Below, piece by piece: positions 7,954 through 18,068 of a stretch of 64,000 bases of DNA. The notes beneath the pieces were generated by a model. It saw only the letters and a list, made by a program, of their open reading frames with translations. It ran no database searches and was not told the DNA's origin. The stretch is taken from the NCBI RefSeq assembly GCF_040451425.1, contig NZ_CP144374.1, forward strand, positions 806,001-870,000, in the 5' to 3' direction. This DNA comes from Thermodesulfovibrio sp. 3462-1 (lineage in GTDB: Bacteria; Nitrospirota; Thermodesulfovibrionia; Thermodesulfovibrionales; Thermodesulfovibrionaceae). The position numbers and the translations under genes were made by a program. Position 1 is the first letter of the stretch, and each line of letters begins with the position of its first letter.

Positions 7954-8376
7954 TCACTTTGTAACCATTGCTGTAAATTCTGCTTCTGTGGTAATTTTTT
8001 CATTAACTTTAGCAATACCTGAAAATTTCCAAACTCCTCCTCTTCTATGAACAACATTGACTTCAAAAACAATTTGATCTCCTGGAGTAATAGGCTTGCG
8101 AAACTTAACCTTTTCTATGCTTAAGAATAAAACACCTGTTCCTTCTATACCTGATTTAAAGGCAAGAACACCTGCTACCTGAGCCATTGCTTCAACTATC
8201 AGAACCCCTGGCATTACAGGATTTCCTGGAAAATGTCCCTGGAAAAAGGGCTCATTTATTGTAACATTTTTTATTCCTATAGCTTTTTCATTGGGTATAA
8301 TTTCTAAAACTCTATCAACCAGCAAAAAAGGATACCTGTGAGGGAGAATATTCATTATTTCTTTAATATCAATCAT
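7954..8376 (-). CDS. fabZ: 3-hydroxyacyl-ACP dehydratase
   Basis: Hot-dog-fold dehydratase of type II fatty acid synthesis, 140 residues. It competes with LpxA/LpxD for R-3-hydroxyacyl-ACP, which explains the conserved clustering. It begins with the LPHRYPFLLVDRV segment and has the active-site stretch GHFPGNPVMPGVLIVEAMAQ, with the catalytic His48 and Glu62. A strong AAGGAGG site precedes the ATG. Confidence 0.96.
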   Translation of the reverse strand: MIDIKEIMNILPHRYPFLLVDRVLEIIPNEKAIGIKNVTINEPFFQGHFPGNPVMPGVLIVEAMAQVAGVLAFKSGIEGTGVLFLSIEKVKFRKPITPGDQIVFEVNVVHRRGGVWKFSGIAKVNEKITTEAEFTAMVTK

Positions 8377-8390
8377 CGCGAACCTCCTTT

Positions 8391-9407
8391 TTAAGCTTGC
8401 TCAAGTTGTTTAATTTTTTCTTCAAGCTCTCTTACTTTTCTGTAAAGCTCTGGAAGTTTTTGAAAAATTGCATTTGCTTTAAGCCACTCTCTGTGAGAAA
8501 ATACAGGTATGCCTGAGTAAACTCCCTTTGATAGTTTTCCAGGCATTACTCCAGATTTTGCTGTAATTATTGTTCCTGCTTCAACTTCTACATGGTCAGA
8601 AATACCGACCTGTCCTGCGAGTATGCATCCATCACCAATATTAGAGCTTCCAGCAATTCCTACCTGTGCAACGATTATACAATTCTGTCCAATTTTTACA
8701 TTGTGTGCAATTTGAACAAGATTGTCAATTTTCGTCCCTTTTTCAATAATTGTATTTCCTGTTGTAGCTCTGTCTATTGTAACACAAGCACCAATTTCAA
8801 CATCATCTTCAATAACTACTCCACCAACTTGCGGAATTTTATGATGTTTGCCTTCATGGAAGATATAACCAAATCCATCAGAGCCAATGACACTTCCAGA
8901 ATGAATTATTACTCTTGAGCCGATTTTAACTTTTTCTCTTATTGTAACATTAGGATAAATTATACAATCAGAACCTATTAAGGTTTCCCTGCCAATAAAG
9001 ACAAAGGGATAAACTACAGTGTTGTCTCCTATGTAAACATTTTCTTCAATATAGACAAAAGGATAAATTGTTACATTATTGCCAAGTTTAACTGTATTAG
9101 CCACCAATGCTTTTTCGCTTATTCCTTTATGTGTATGAGGTTTTACATAAAAGATTTCAAGAAGCTTGGCAAAGACAAATTGAGGATTTTCAGTAATAAG
9201 TTGAGGTTTGTTTATCTCTTCAATTTTTTCTTTTACAATAAATGCAGAAGCTTTACTGTTTTTAGCAGATTCAATATATTTTGAACTTGCTATGTAAGTA
9301 ATATCGCCTTCCCGGGAATCTTCAAAGCCTTTTACTCCCGTTATTTCAATATTACCATCTCCCTCAACTTTTGCATTAAAAATTTTCGCTATTTCAAAAA
9401 GCTTCAT
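8391..9407 (-). CDS. lpxD: UDP-3-O-(3-hydroxyacyl)glucosamine N-acyltransferase
   Basis: Third step of lipid A synthesis: N-acylation of UDP-3-O-acyl-glucosamine. 338 residues: an N-terminal uridine-binding domain (1-100, with DSREGDITYIASSKYIE), a long hexapeptide-repeat helix (about 105-300, with the HSGSVIGSDGFGY and QIAHNVKIGQN catalytic region) and a C-terminal coiled helix (LPELYRKVRELEEKIKQLEQ). It overlaps the ompH stop by 4 bp (ATGA). Confidence 0.96.
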   Translation of the reverse strand: MKLFEIAKIFNAKVEGDGNIEITGVKGFEDSREGDITYIASSKYIESAKNSKASAFIVKEKIEEINKPQLITENPQFVFAKLLEIFYVKPHTHKGISEKALVANTVKLGNNVTIYPFVYIEENVYIGDNTVVYPFVFIGRETLIGSDCIIYPNVTIREKVKIGSRVIIHSGSVIGSDGFGYIFHEGKHHKIPQVGGVVIEDDVEIGACVTIDRATTGNTIIEKGTKIDNLVQIAHNVKIGQNCIIVAQVGIAGSSNIGDGCILAGQVGISDHVEVEAGTIITAKSGVMPGKLSKGVYSGIPVFSHREWLKANAIFQKLPELYRKVRELEEKIKQLEQA

Positions 9408-9940
9408 TTTTTCCCTTTTTGCTGGGATGTTTTTTGATTATAAAGTGATATTATTTTATCTGTAATATCAACCTCAGGAGTTGTAAAAATGATAATCTGT
9501 TCAACTTTTTCAATTATGAGACTATATCTTTCTTTTTGAGCATATTCATTAATTAGTTGTTTTATTTCTTTAAACATGCTCTGAGTAATTTCATTCTGTT
9601 TTTTCTGAAACTCCATCTGATAATCGGCTGCTGTTCTTTGAAGTTCTCTTCCAAGACGATCAATTTCATCTTCCTTAGCTTTTCTTGTATCTTCACTTAA
9701 AACAGAGCGTTTTTTCTCAAGTTCGTCCTTTAAGGTTTGAATTTTTTTCTGTTTTTCTTCAAGAATTTTCTGTATCTCTTCAAGCATATTCTGAAGTTGT
9801 CCTACAGCTTTTTTCCCTTCCTCTGACTCATTTAACACCCTGTAAACATCAACCACTCCAATTTTAAGCTCTGCACGAGCAACTGAAACAAAAGACATTG
9901 TTAAGAAAACTGCAACTACCAGAAATAGAAATTTTTTCAT
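9404..9940 (-). CDS. OmpH/Skp family periplasmic chaperone
   Basis: 178 residues. An N-terminal signal peptide (residues 1-23, ending SVARA) is followed by ELKIGVVDVYRVLNESEEGKKA, the OmpH start, and a long Lys/Glu/Gln-rich coiled coil (about 40-135) typical of Skp prongs. It would hold unfolded outer-membrane proteins on their way to BamA, which is encoded immediately upstream. Ribosome site AGGAGGG precedes the ATG at a long spacing. Confidence 0.92.
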   Translation of the reverse strand: MKKFLFLVVAVFLTMSFVSVARAELKIGVVDVYRVLNESEEGKKAVGQLQNMLEEIQKILEEKQKKIQTLKDELEKKRSVLSEDTRKAKEDEIDRLGRELQRTAADYQMEFQKKQNEITQSMFKEIKQLINEYAQKERYSLIIEKVEQIIIFTTPEVDITDKIISLYNQKTSQQKGKK

Positions 9941-9970
9941 TTCCTTTTCCCTCCTGTTTTATTGTTTTAA

Positions 9971-12217
9971 TTAGAAGAATGAACCAAATCCAAACTCAAT
10001 TTTTGACTTTGATTCTCCTTCCTTTCTATTAAGATTTATTCCATAGTCTATTTTTACAGGACCAAGTGGTGAAAACCATCTAAAGCCAAATCCTGTTGTA
10101 TATTTTATATCAGAACCAAATTTTTCACCTTCATTGTATCCTTTACCCATATCAACAAAGAGTAATCCTTTTAACTTCATTTCAGCTACAATTGGGAAAA
10201 GATATTCAATGTTGAATATTATTGCTCTTTTTGCTCCAATTGGTTTATTTTTACTGTCCTTTGGTCCAGCTTCACCATACCCAACGCCTCTTATCGTATC
10301 AAGTCCACCAATATAAAATCTTTCATAAAGTGGATATTTTTTACCAAAAAGAGTATCAGACATGCCAAGCCTTCCTCTTAAATGTAGCGTTGATTCTTCA
10401 AATACTGGAATATACCAACCAAGATCGAGTAAAGTTTTCCAGAAACCTGTATTTCCTCCAAGACCTGCTGTGGTTAAATTTAAGGAGTATCTTCTTCCCT
10501 GACTGGGATCAATATAACTGTCACGGGTGTCGTTTATTATTTGAAATGTAACAGCACTTGTAAGAAGGTTTCCTTCCATGTCTTTTATTATAATATCAGC
10601 ATCTGTTGCAACATCTGTAACTCTGGATTTTTCAATATCATAAGTTATTGAAGCAGACCAGTCTTCTCCATACCTTTTACCAAATGTAAAAGACAAGCCT
10701 TTTGCATCTCTTGTGTAGTTAACATACTCTCTTTTTTGTTTGTAAATGTTAAAACCAAAAAGCAATGGTTTGTCCATAAACCAGGGATCTCTAAAAGCAA
10801 CTGTGTAATAAGAACTTCTTCCACCAAGTTCTCCCCTTAGAGTTAAGGAATAACCTCTGCCAAAAAGGTTATTTTGAGTGACATCAACCATACCTATTAG
10901 ATTGTCAATTGAGCTATAACCACCACCTATTGTTAAAAATCCTGTTGGTTTTTCTTTAACATTAACATCAAGATCAACTGTTTTGTTGTCTGGGTTAGGT
11001 TTCTGATTTATATCTACAGTTTCAAAATACTGAAGATCTTCAAGCCTTTTTTTACTTTTCTGGATTTTTGATGCAGAGTATTCATCTCCTTCATCAACCC
11101 TGATCTCTCTTCTTATTACTTTGTCAACTGTTTTGGTATTTCCTGAAATATTTATTCTTCCGATGGTAAATTTATCCCCTGGTTTTACATTGTAAATTAC
11201 ATCAACTGTTAATTTTTCTTCATTTGGAATAACATCAGGAGAAACACCTGCAAGTGCATATCCACGATCAGAATAAAATGAAGTTATTGCCTCCACATCT
11301 TTACGCATCTTTGCTTTGCTAAATATTTCTCCAGGTTTTAGTTTTATAAGCTCTTTAAGCTCTTTTTCTTCTTTACTGTCTCTGTAACCTGTGAGTTTAA
11401 CTGAAGATATTTTAAACTGCGGACCTTCAGAAATAGGAATTGTTATTGTCATCCATTTCTTGTCCTGAGAAAACTCAATCTTTGGCTCTCCTACAGAAAC
11501 TTTTAAATATCCATTGTCATAGTAAAGGTCTTTTATTTTCTCTAAATCCTGCATCATCTCATATTTTTTATAAAATCCACTACCAGTAATGAAGGAGTAG
11601 AACTTTCTTTCAGAGGTTGACATAACTTTCTTAATTTTTCTTGAGGATATTGCTTTGTTACCTTCAAATTTGATTTCTTTTATTTTTACTCTGTTACCTT
11701 CATCTATAACATAGGTAAGTTCAACCTCTTGTTCTGTTTTTTTCTTTAATACTGGAACGATTTTAGCGAAATAATAACCTTCAGATTCATAAAATGCTTT
11801 AAGCTTTAACGCATTATCATTTATAAGAGTTATATCTGCAATAGCTCCTGGAGTAACTCCAACAACTTCCTTGAGTTTGTCTTCATCGTATTCTTTATTT
11901 CCTTCAAAGCTTATTTTCACAATTGTTGGTTTTTCCTTAACAGTATAGATTACCTTTACACCACCTTCAAAGGGCTCAATATCAACTTTTACATCCTCAA
12001 AATACCCCATTTTGTAGATTGATTTAATGTCTTCAGAAATTTTTTCCTGAGAAATAACTTCACCAAGTTTAAGAGAGATCTTATTTTTTACCGCAGCCTC
12101 TTCAATTCTTTTAAGCCCTTTAATCTCAATGGCTGTAACTACAGGAAGTTCCTGGGCAAAAGACTTCAATGTAAATAGAAAAACAAACAAAATTATGACA
12201 ACCATTGCTCTTTTCAT
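9971..12217 (-). CDS. bamA: Outer membrane protein assembly factor BamA
   Basis: Omp85 protein, core of the beta-barrel assembly machine. 748 residues: signal peptide (KRAMVVIILFVFLFTLKSFAQ), five POTRA-like repeats (about 25-420) and a 16-strand barrel with the family signatures YIGGLDTIRGVGYGEAGP and the terminal FGFGSFF ending in aromatic Phe. I chose the ATG at 12217 because it has an AGAGGT site and starts a good signal peptide; an upstream in-frame start at 12253 would add 12 residues and overlap manB. Downstream are ompH, lpxD, fabZ and lpxA, the common order. Confidence 0.96.
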   Translation of the reverse strand: MKRAMVVIILFVFLFTLKSFAQELPVVTAIEIKGLKRIEEAAVKNKISLKLGEVISQEKISEDIKSIYKMGYFEDVKVDIEPFEGGVKVIYTVKEKPTIVKISFEGNKEYDEDKLKEVVGVTPGAIADITLINDNALKLKAFYESEGYYFAKIVPVLKKKTEQEVELTYVIDEGNRVKIKEIKFEGNKAISSRKIKKVMSTSERKFYSFITGSGFYKKYEMMQDLEKIKDLYYDNGYLKVSVGEPKIEFSQDKKWMTITIPISEGPQFKISSVKLTGYRDSKEEKELKELIKLKPGEIFSKAKMRKDVEAITSFYSDRGYALAGVSPDVIPNEEKLTVDVIYNVKPGDKFTIGRINISGNTKTVDKVIRREIRVDEGDEYSASKIQKSKKRLEDLQYFETVDINQKPNPDNKTVDLDVNVKEKPTGFLTIGGGYSSIDNLIGMVDVTQNNLFGRGYSLTLRGELGGRSSYYTVAFRDPWFMDKPLLFGFNIYKQKREYVNYTRDAKGLSFTFGKRYGEDWSASITYDIEKSRVTDVATDADIIIKDMEGNLLTSAVTFQIINDTRDSYIDPSQGRRYSLNLTTAGLGGNTGFWKTLLDLGWYIPVFEESTLHLRGRLGMSDTLFGKKYPLYERFYIGGLDTIRGVGYGEAGPKDSKNKPIGAKRAIIFNIEYLFPIVAEMKLKGLLFVDMGKGYNEGEKFGSDIKYTTGFGFRWFSPLGPVKIDYGINLNRKEGESKSKIEFGFGSFF

Positions 12218-12249
12218 AAAAACCTCTTTTTTAAAAGTTTTTAAGTATA

Positions 12250-13629
12250 TCATAATATTTTGAAAAATTGAAATACTTCAAAAAGCTTTTGATGGACAAG
12301 AGTTTTTATATCTTCCATATCCTCTTCTGTTTGAGCTTCAAATCTTAAAACCAATGCAGGCTGGGTATTTGAAGCTCTTATCAAAGCCCATCCTCTGGGA
12401 AAGTTTACTCTTACTCCATCTATGAAATTGCACTCAAATTGCTTAAAATGCTCTTTAATTTTTTCTACAATCAAAAATTTTTTTTCATCAGGGCAGTCAA
12501 TTCTTATTTCAGGTGTGCTTTGCATTTTTTTTACTCCCTTTAAAAGTTTTTTTAATCCATAAGGTTTACCTGATTTTTTTATTATTTCTATTAATCTCAA
12601 TGCTGCATATATTGCATCATCATATCCGAAATATCTATCACTGAAAAATATATGACCACTCATCTCTCCTGCTAACACTGCTCCTTCCTCCTTCATCTTT
12701 TTCTTTATAAGAGAATGTCCAGTTTTCCACATAATTGGAGTTCCGCCGAATTTTACAATTTCCTCATACATTACCTGTGAGCACTTAACTTCGCCAATTA
12801 TTTTTGATTGAGGGGTATTTTGTAAAATATCTCTTGCAAATATAATAATTAGCCTGTCTCCCCATACTACATCGCCATCTTCATCAACAACTCCTATTCT
12901 GTCTGCATCTCCATCAAAGCCAATACCAACATGAGCTTTTTCAGCTATTACAGTGTTTATCAAATCCTGAATATTTTTCATAACAACAGGATCAGGATGA
13001 TGATTTGGAAATCTACCATCAGGCTCGCTGTAAAGCTCTATAACCTGAGCACCAAGTTTTTTTAAAATAGCAGGAGCAACTATCCCAGCAGTTCCATTTC
13101 CAGAATCAACAACTACTTTAATTTCTTCAAAAGATTTAAATTGATTTATCATGTAGTTAATGTAGTCATCAAGGATGTTGTATTTTTCAATATTTCCGAT
13201 TTTGTTAGAGTGAATAAAATTTTTATTTTCAATAATTTTTCTTAATGTCTGAATTTTCTCTCCATATATTGTTTCCTTACCAATGCTTAATTTGAATCCG
13301 TTAAATTCAGATGGATTATGACTTCCTGTTATCATTACTCCACCATCAACTGGAAGATTAAAAAGTGAAAAATACTGAACTGGAGTCGGGCATAGACCTA
13401 TATCAATAACACTTACACCACTTTCAGTAATACCCTTTATTAATGCCTTTTTTAAAGGCTCTGAACTTAATCTTGCATCCATTCCAATTGATAATTTTTT
13501 CGGTTCTCTTCCAATCTCATTAAATATTAAAGAAACAAAAGCTTTTCCAATTAAATAAGCTACATTTTCAGTGAGGTCTTTTCCATAAATGCCTCTTATA
13601 TCGTATTCTCTGAATATTCTATCTTCCAT
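12250..13629 (-). CDS. manB: Phosphomannomutase/phosphoglucomutase
   Basis: 459 residues, alpha-D-phosphohexomutase superfamily (AlgC/ManB type); interconverts hexose 6- and 1-phosphates to feed GDP-mannose and related sugar nucleotides. Motifs: FREYDIRGIYG at the start, the phosphoserine loop MITGSHNPSEFNG, the metal loop GFDGDADRIG, the sugar loop GEMSGHIFF and the phosphate loop RASNTQPALVLRFEA. The ATG at 13629 has a GAGGA site; a TTG at 13641 is in frame but less likely. It overlaps manC by 11 bp, so the two enzymes probably supply the same pathway. Confidence 0.93.
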   Translation of the reverse strand: MEDRIFREYDIRGIYGKDLTENVAYLIGKAFVSLIFNEIGREPKKLSIGMDARLSSEPLKKALIKGITESGVSVIDIGLCPTPVQYFSLFNLPVDGGVMITGSHNPSEFNGFKLSIGKETIYGEKIQTLRKIIENKNFIHSNKIGNIEKYNILDDYINYMINQFKSFEEIKVVVDSGNGTAGIVAPAILKKLGAQVIELYSEPDGRFPNHHPDPVVMKNIQDLINTVIAEKAHVGIGFDGDADRIGVVDEDGDVVWGDRLIIIFARDILQNTPQSKIIGEVKCSQVMYEEIVKFGGTPIMWKTGHSLIKKKMKEEGAVLAGEMSGHIFFSDRYFGYDDAIYAALRLIEIIKKSGKPYGLKKLLKGVKKMQSTPEIRIDCPDEKKFLIVEKIKEHFKQFECNFIDGVRVNFPRGWALIRASNTQPALVLRFEAQTEEDMEDIKTLVHQKLFEVFQFFKIL

Positions 13630-15016
13630 AAAGATCCTCAAATCTTTTTATATCATCCTCTTCAACATATTCTCCAACCTGAACTTCTATTATTTCAAGA
13701 GGAATTTTACCTGGATTTTCAAGTCGGTGTAGGGTGCTTTTTGGAACATATACTGATTCATTTTCGTGAACAAACTGTTCTTTTTCACCAATTTTTACCT
13801 TTGCTGTTCCTCTTACAACAATCCAGTGCTCAGATCTATGATGATGCATCTGAAGTGAGAGAGCTTGTCCTGGATTTACTGTGATTCTTTTTATTTTGTA
13901 TCTATGTCCTGTTTCAAGAAGAGTAAAACTTCCCCAAGGTCTGTAAACAGTTGTATGCTCTTCAACCAGTGGAGCTGCCTTATGGGAAAGAATTTTGACA
14001 ATTTCTTTAACTTTCTGACATTCACCTTTTTTTGCAATGAGCAATGCATCTTGTGTTTCCACAACCACTGTGTCTTGAAGTCCCAAAGTTGCGATAACTC
14101 TTTTGTCGCCAACAATTAAGCTTTCTTTTGTCTCTATGTTTATTGACTCTGCAAGTACTGCATTTCCTTGCGAATCTTTTTCAAGGATTTCATAAAGAGA
14201 TTCCCAGGAACCTATGTCAGACCAGAATATGTTTACAGGAATCAGTGCTGCTTTCTGTGTTTTTTCCATAATAGCATAGTCAATTGATATCTCTGGAAGA
14301 GTTTGAAAATCATTTAATACTCTTTCATAAGATTCTTCAAAGATTTTACCAAGCTGGGGAGCATGTTGTTTAAATTCTTCAATTATTGTATCAGCTTTGA
14401 AAGCAAACATACCCGAGTTCCAGAAGTAGTTTCCTTCTTCAATGTATTTTTTCGCAGTTTCAATGTCAGGTTTTTCAACAAATTTTTCTACTTTAAAAAA
14501 TTTTTCAATTTCAGGCGCTCGGACTTTTATATATCCATAGCCTGTTTCAGGACGGGTTGGTTTTATTCCAAATGTTACAATGTGTCCTTTTTTAGCAATC
14601 TGTTCTGCGGTTTTTATATAATCTATAAATTCTTTATCAGGCTTAATGAGATGATCAGATGGGGAGACAAAAAATATTTCCTCTTGAGAAACTCCTTTTT
14701 CCATTGCATATCTTATAGCCAAGGCAATTGCAGGAGCTGTATTTTTTGAATCAGGTTCAAGAATTATCTCGAATTTGGGATCATTTTTTAATTTTTTTGA
14801 AATTTCTTCAATTTGATTAATAACATAAAATTTGTGTTTGTTATTTGTTACAACAAAAAATTCTGCTTCTTCATAAAAACTGAGTCTTTTCAATGTTTTC
14901 TGAAAAAAGCTTTCAGCCTCTTGAGGATGTAACTTTAAAAACTGTTTTGGAAAGTTTTTTCTTGACAGAGGCCATAGCCTTGTTCCAGAGCCGCCTGCTA
15001 AGACTATAAATTTCAT
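13619..15016 (-). CDS. manC: Mannose-1-phosphate guanylyltransferase / mannose-6-phosphate isomerase
   Basis: Type II bifunctional enzyme of 465 residues. The N-terminal nucleotidyltransferase carries LAGGSGTRLWPLSRKNFPKQF and FVEKPD; the C-terminal cupin domain (about 345-465) carries RPWGSF, LSLQMHHHRSEHW and NESVYVPKSTLHRLENPG, the isomerase metal-site region. With ManB it makes GDP-mannose from fructose 6-phosphate for surface polysaccharide. Start fixed by an AAGGAG site. Confidence 0.95.
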   Translation of the reverse strand: MKFIVLAGGSGTRLWPLSRKNFPKQFLKLHPQEAESFFQKTLKRLSFYEEAEFFVVTNNKHKFYVINQIEEISKKLKNDPKFEIILEPDSKNTAPAIALAIRYAMEKGVSQEEIFFVSPSDHLIKPDKEFIDYIKTAEQIAKKGHIVTFGIKPTRPETGYGYIKVRAPEIEKFFKVEKFVEKPDIETAKKYIEEGNYFWNSGMFAFKADTIIEEFKQHAPQLGKIFEESYERVLNDFQTLPEISIDYAIMEKTQKAALIPVNIFWSDIGSWESLYEILEKDSQGNAVLAESINIETKESLIVGDKRVIATLGLQDTVVVETQDALLIAKKGECQKVKEIVKILSHKAAPLVEEHTTVYRPWGSFTLLETGHRYKIKRITVNPGQALSLQMHHHRSEHWIVVRGTAKVKIGEKEQFVHENESVYVPKSTLHRLENPGKIPLEIIEVQVGEYVEEDDIKRFEDLYGR

Positions 15017-15025
15017 CTGGACTCC

Positions 15026-15673
15026 TTAAAAATAATCATACTGTTTAAGTTTTCTAAGAAGTCTGTCTTCTTTATCAAGAGATTGATTTACAAATTTTTC
15101 TACATATTTAGCAATTATATCAGATTCAAGGTTAACTTTGTCTCCAACTTTTTTTAATCCAAGAGTTGTCATCTTTGCAGTATGAGGAATAATCACAACT
15201 GTAAAGGAATTTGAAAATAAATCAACAATTGTAAGACTTACTCCGTCAACAGCAATAGAGCCCTTTTTTATACAATATCTGAGAATTTCCTCTGAGGCTT
15301 CAATTTCTATCTTTAAATCATTCCCTATCTTTTCAATTTTTTTTATTTTCCCAATTCCTTCAACATGACCACTTACAAGATGGCCTCCAAGAGGAGTATT
15401 AAGGGTAAGTGCAGGCTCCAAATTAACAGAATCACCCTTTTTTAGCTCACCAAGTGTTGTTTTTTGAAGTGTTTCATGAGATATATCAAAAGAAATTATG
15501 TTTTTTGTTTTATCTATCTCGCAAATTGTGAGGCAAACTCCATTAACACAAATACTGTCGCCTATCTGAGAGCTCTCTGTTAATTTTTTTGAAAATATTT
15601 TTAGCCTTGCTCCTTGAGCAATTTTCTGGATTTCATGAATTTTTCCAACTTCAACAATAATTCCAGTAAACAT
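15026..15673 (-). CDS. ribE: Riboflavin synthase alpha chain
   Basis: Dismutates two 6,7-dimethyl-8-ribityllumazines to riboflavin. 215 residues made of two lumazine-binding repeats: the first starts MFTGIIVEVG and includes ICVNGVCLTIC, the second includes GHLVSGHVEGIG and AVDGVSLTIVD. Its ATG overlaps the lepB stop by one base (TAATG). No other riboflavin genes are nearby, so it stands apart from a rib operon. Confidence 0.95.
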   Translation of the reverse strand: MFTGIIVEVGKIHEIQKIAQGARLKIFSKKLTESSQIGDSICVNGVCLTICEIDKTKNIISFDISHETLQKTTLGELKKGDSVNLEPALTLNTPLGGHLVSGHVEGIGKIKKIEKIGNDLKIEIEASEEILRYCIKKGSIAVDGVSLTIVDLFSNSFTVVIIPHTAKMTTLGLKKVGDKVNLESDIIAKYVEKFVNQSLDKEDRLLRKLKQYDYF

Positions 15674-16278
15674 TACTTTATAATTTTACCAATTCTTTCA
15701 AGTCTTGGTTTGTGATTTTCATTATCCCAGGACCAGTATATGATGAGTGCTTTGCCTTTTACATCCTTCAGATCAACAAATCCCCAGAAACGGCTATCAT
15801 AGCTTTGATCACGGTTGTCTCCCATTACAAAAAGCTTTCCTTGAGGAACTTTTACAGGTCCAAAATTATCGCGTGGATCAAGGTCTCTTGGATGAATATA
15901 TGAATCAGTATATCTTGCATAGGGCTCCTTAAGTTCAACTCCGTTAACAAAAACTTTTTTATTTCTTATCTCTACAGTATCTCCTTCAACTGCTATAACT
16001 CTTTTTATGAAGTCTCTGCTTGGGTCTTCAGGATATTTAAAAACTATAATGTCTCCTCTTTTTGGTTTTTCAAAAACAAGAATTCTTTGATCTGAAAAGG
16101 GTGGATGAATTCCATAAATAAACTTATTTACCAAAAGATGATCTCCTATTAAGAGCGTTGGAATCATTGAACCTGACGGTATTTTAAAGGCTTGAACAAT
16201 GTAAGCTCTTATGAAAAGAGCAATCAATATTGCAATGCCTATGCTTTTTATATATTCAAGAATTTTTTTGCCTGTCAT
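15673..16278 (-). CDS. lepB: Signal peptidase I
   Basis: Membrane-bound serine protease that removes signal peptides from exported proteins. 201 residues: one N-terminal membrane segment (about 11-31), the catalytic Ser37 in PSGSMIPTL, the Lys92 general base in DFIKRVIAVEGD and the conserved MGDNRDQSYDSRFWGFV box. It lies directly downstream of lepA, the classical lepA-lepB order. Confidence 0.96.
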   Translation of the reverse strand: MTGKKILEYIKSIGIAILIALFIRAYIVQAFKIPSGSMIPTLLIGDHLLVNKFIYGIHPPFSDQRILVFEKPKRGDIIVFKYPEDPSRDFIKRVIAVEGDTVEIRNKKVFVNGVELKEPYARYTDSYIHPRDLDPRDNFGPVKVPQGKLFVMGDNRDQSYDSRFWGFVDLKDVKGKALIIYWSWDNENHKPRLERIGKIIK

Positions 16279-16286
16279 TTATCCTC

Positions 16287-18068
16287 CTATTCAACTTTTA
16301 AAACTGATAGAAATGCTTCCTGTGGTATTTCAACTCTTCCAATTTGTTTCATTCTTTTTTTCCCTTCCTTTTGCTTTTCAAGTAACTTCTTTTTTCTTGT
16401 TACATCACCTCCATAACATTTTGCTAAAACATTTTTTTTAAGTGGAGCAATACTTTCCCTTGCTATAACTTTGCCTCCAATAGCAGCCTGAATTATAACT
16501 TCAAAAAGCTGTCTTGGTATTACTGTTCTTAATTTTTGAGCTATTGATCTGCCTTTCCAGTAGGCTTTGTCTTTATGAACAATGACAGATAAAGCATCTA
16601 CTGGCTCTCCATTAATGAGTATGTCAAGTTTTACAAGTTCGCCTGGTCTGTATCCGATGAATTCATAATCCATTGATGCATATCCTTTTGAAAGGGACTT
16701 GAGTTTATCATAAAAGTCCCACAGGATTTCATTTAATGGCATTTCATAAACAAGAAGAACTCTTTCTTTTGTGATGTATGAAAACTCTTTCTGAATTCCT
16801 CTTCTTTCCTGACACAACTTTAGAATTTCTCCTACAAACTCTTCAGGAACAATTATTGAAACCTTCATAAAAGGCTCTTCAATTCTTTCATAAATTTTGG
16901 GTATTTTGCTTGGATTGTCAATGAGATATTCACCTTTTTTATCAACAATTTTATATCTTACTGTTGGAGCTGTGCTTATCAGCGAAAGATTAAACTCTCT
17001 TTCAAGTCGCTCTTTTATAATTTCCATATGAAGCAAGCCTAAAAAACCGCATCTAAAACCAAATCCAAGAGCTGCTGAGGTCTCTGGCTCAAAGAAAAAT
17101 GAGGAGTCATTAAGTCTTAGTTTTTCAAGTGCAGATTTTAATTCTTCATATTGATTTGTCTGTACTGGATAAAGTCCACAAAATACCATTGGTTTAACTT
17201 CTCTGAAACCTGGTAGAGGCTCACTGGCAGGAGTCTCTGCAAGAGTCACCGTATCTCCTATTTTTGTATCAGAAATATTTTTAATTCCAGCAATAATAAA
17301 TCCAACTTCACCTGCTGAAAGCACTTCAATGTCTTTTGGGAAAGGAGTAAGTATCCCAAGTCTTTGAACCTCGTATTCCTTTGAAGTTGCCATTAGTTTT
17401 ATTTTCATCCCAGGTTTAATTTTTCCATCAAAAACTCTAACAAGAATAATAACACCTAAGTAATTGTCAAACCATGAATCAAATATCATTGCTCTGAGAG
17501 GCGCTTTAGGATCACCCTTTGGCGGAGGTATTCTTTTTACAATTGCTTCAAGAATTTCTTTAGTTCCAATACCTTCTTTTGCAGAAGCAAGAATTGCTTC
17601 TGAACTGTCTATCCCAAGAATGTCTTCTATCTGTTTTTTTACTCTTTCTGGATCTGCCTGAGGAAGATCGATCTTATTTATAACTGGAATTATTTCATGA
17701 TTGTGATCTATTGCGAGATAAGCATTTGCAACTGTTTGAGCCTCTACCCCCTGTGTAGCATCAACAACAAGAAGACTTCCTTCACAACAGGCTAATGAAC
17801 GGGATACTTCATAGGAAAAATCTACATGTCCTGGAGTATCAATAAGATTCAAAATATAAGTTTCACCATCCTGAGCTTTCCAGTTAAGCCTTACTGCATG
17901 AGCCTTAATAGTAATACCTCTTTCTCTTTCAAGATCCATTGAATCAAGAATTTGTCCCATTTTCCCTCCAAGATTAACAGCACCTGTAAACTCAAGGAGT
18001 CTGTCAGCAAGGGTAGATTTTCCGTGATCTATATGGGCAATTATTGCAAAATTTCTTATTCTCTGCAT
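16287..18068 (-). CDS. lepA: Elongation factor 4 (LepA)
   Basis: Ribosome-associated GTPase, 593 residues, EF-G-like domains. GTPase motifs: [15 protein letters not shown] (P loop), [11 protein letters not shown] (G3) and [10 protein letters not shown] (G4). The LepA-specific C-terminal domain ends [38 protein letters not shown]. Its start overlaps the ROK kinase stop region by 13 bp, so it is cotranscribed with that gene. Confidence 0.97.
   Translation of the reverse strand: MQRIRNFAIIAHIDHGKSTLADRLLEFTGAVNLGGKMGQILDSMDLERERGITIKAHAVRLNWKAQDGETYILNLIDTPGHVDFSYEVSRSLACCEGSLLVVDATQGVEAQTVANAYLAIDHNHEIIPVINKIDLPQADPERVKKQIEDILGIDSSEAILASAKEGIGTKEILEAIVKRIPPPKGDPKAPLRAMIFDSWFDNYLGVIILVRVFDGKIKPGMKIKLMATSKEYEVQRLGILTPFPKDIEVLSAGEVGFIIAGIKNISDTKIGDTVTLAETPASEPLPGFREVKPMVFCGLYPVQTNQYEELKSALEKLRLNDSSFFFEPETSAALGFGFRCGFLGLLHMEIIKERLEREFNLSLISTAPTVRYKIVDKKGEYLIDNPSKIPKIYERIEEPFMKVSIIVPEEFVGEILKLCQERRGIQKEFSYITKERVLLVYEMPLNEILWDFYDKLKSLSKGYASMDYEFIGYRPGELVKLDILINGEPVDALSVIVHKDKAYWKGRSIAQKLRTVIPRQLFEVIIQAAIGGKVIARESIAPLKKNVLAKCYGGDVTRKKKLLEKQKEGKKRMKQIGRVEIPQEAFLSVLKVE

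Noticed and set aside
8592-8918. 108-residue + strand ORF inside lpxD
   Set aside because: It is antisense to conserved hexapeptide repeats and has an Asn/Ser-rich shadow composition with no ribosome site.
12218-12253. Longer BamA start at 12253
   Set aside because: It overlaps manB by 4 bp, puts charged residues before the signal peptide, and the ATG at 12217 has a better ribosome site.
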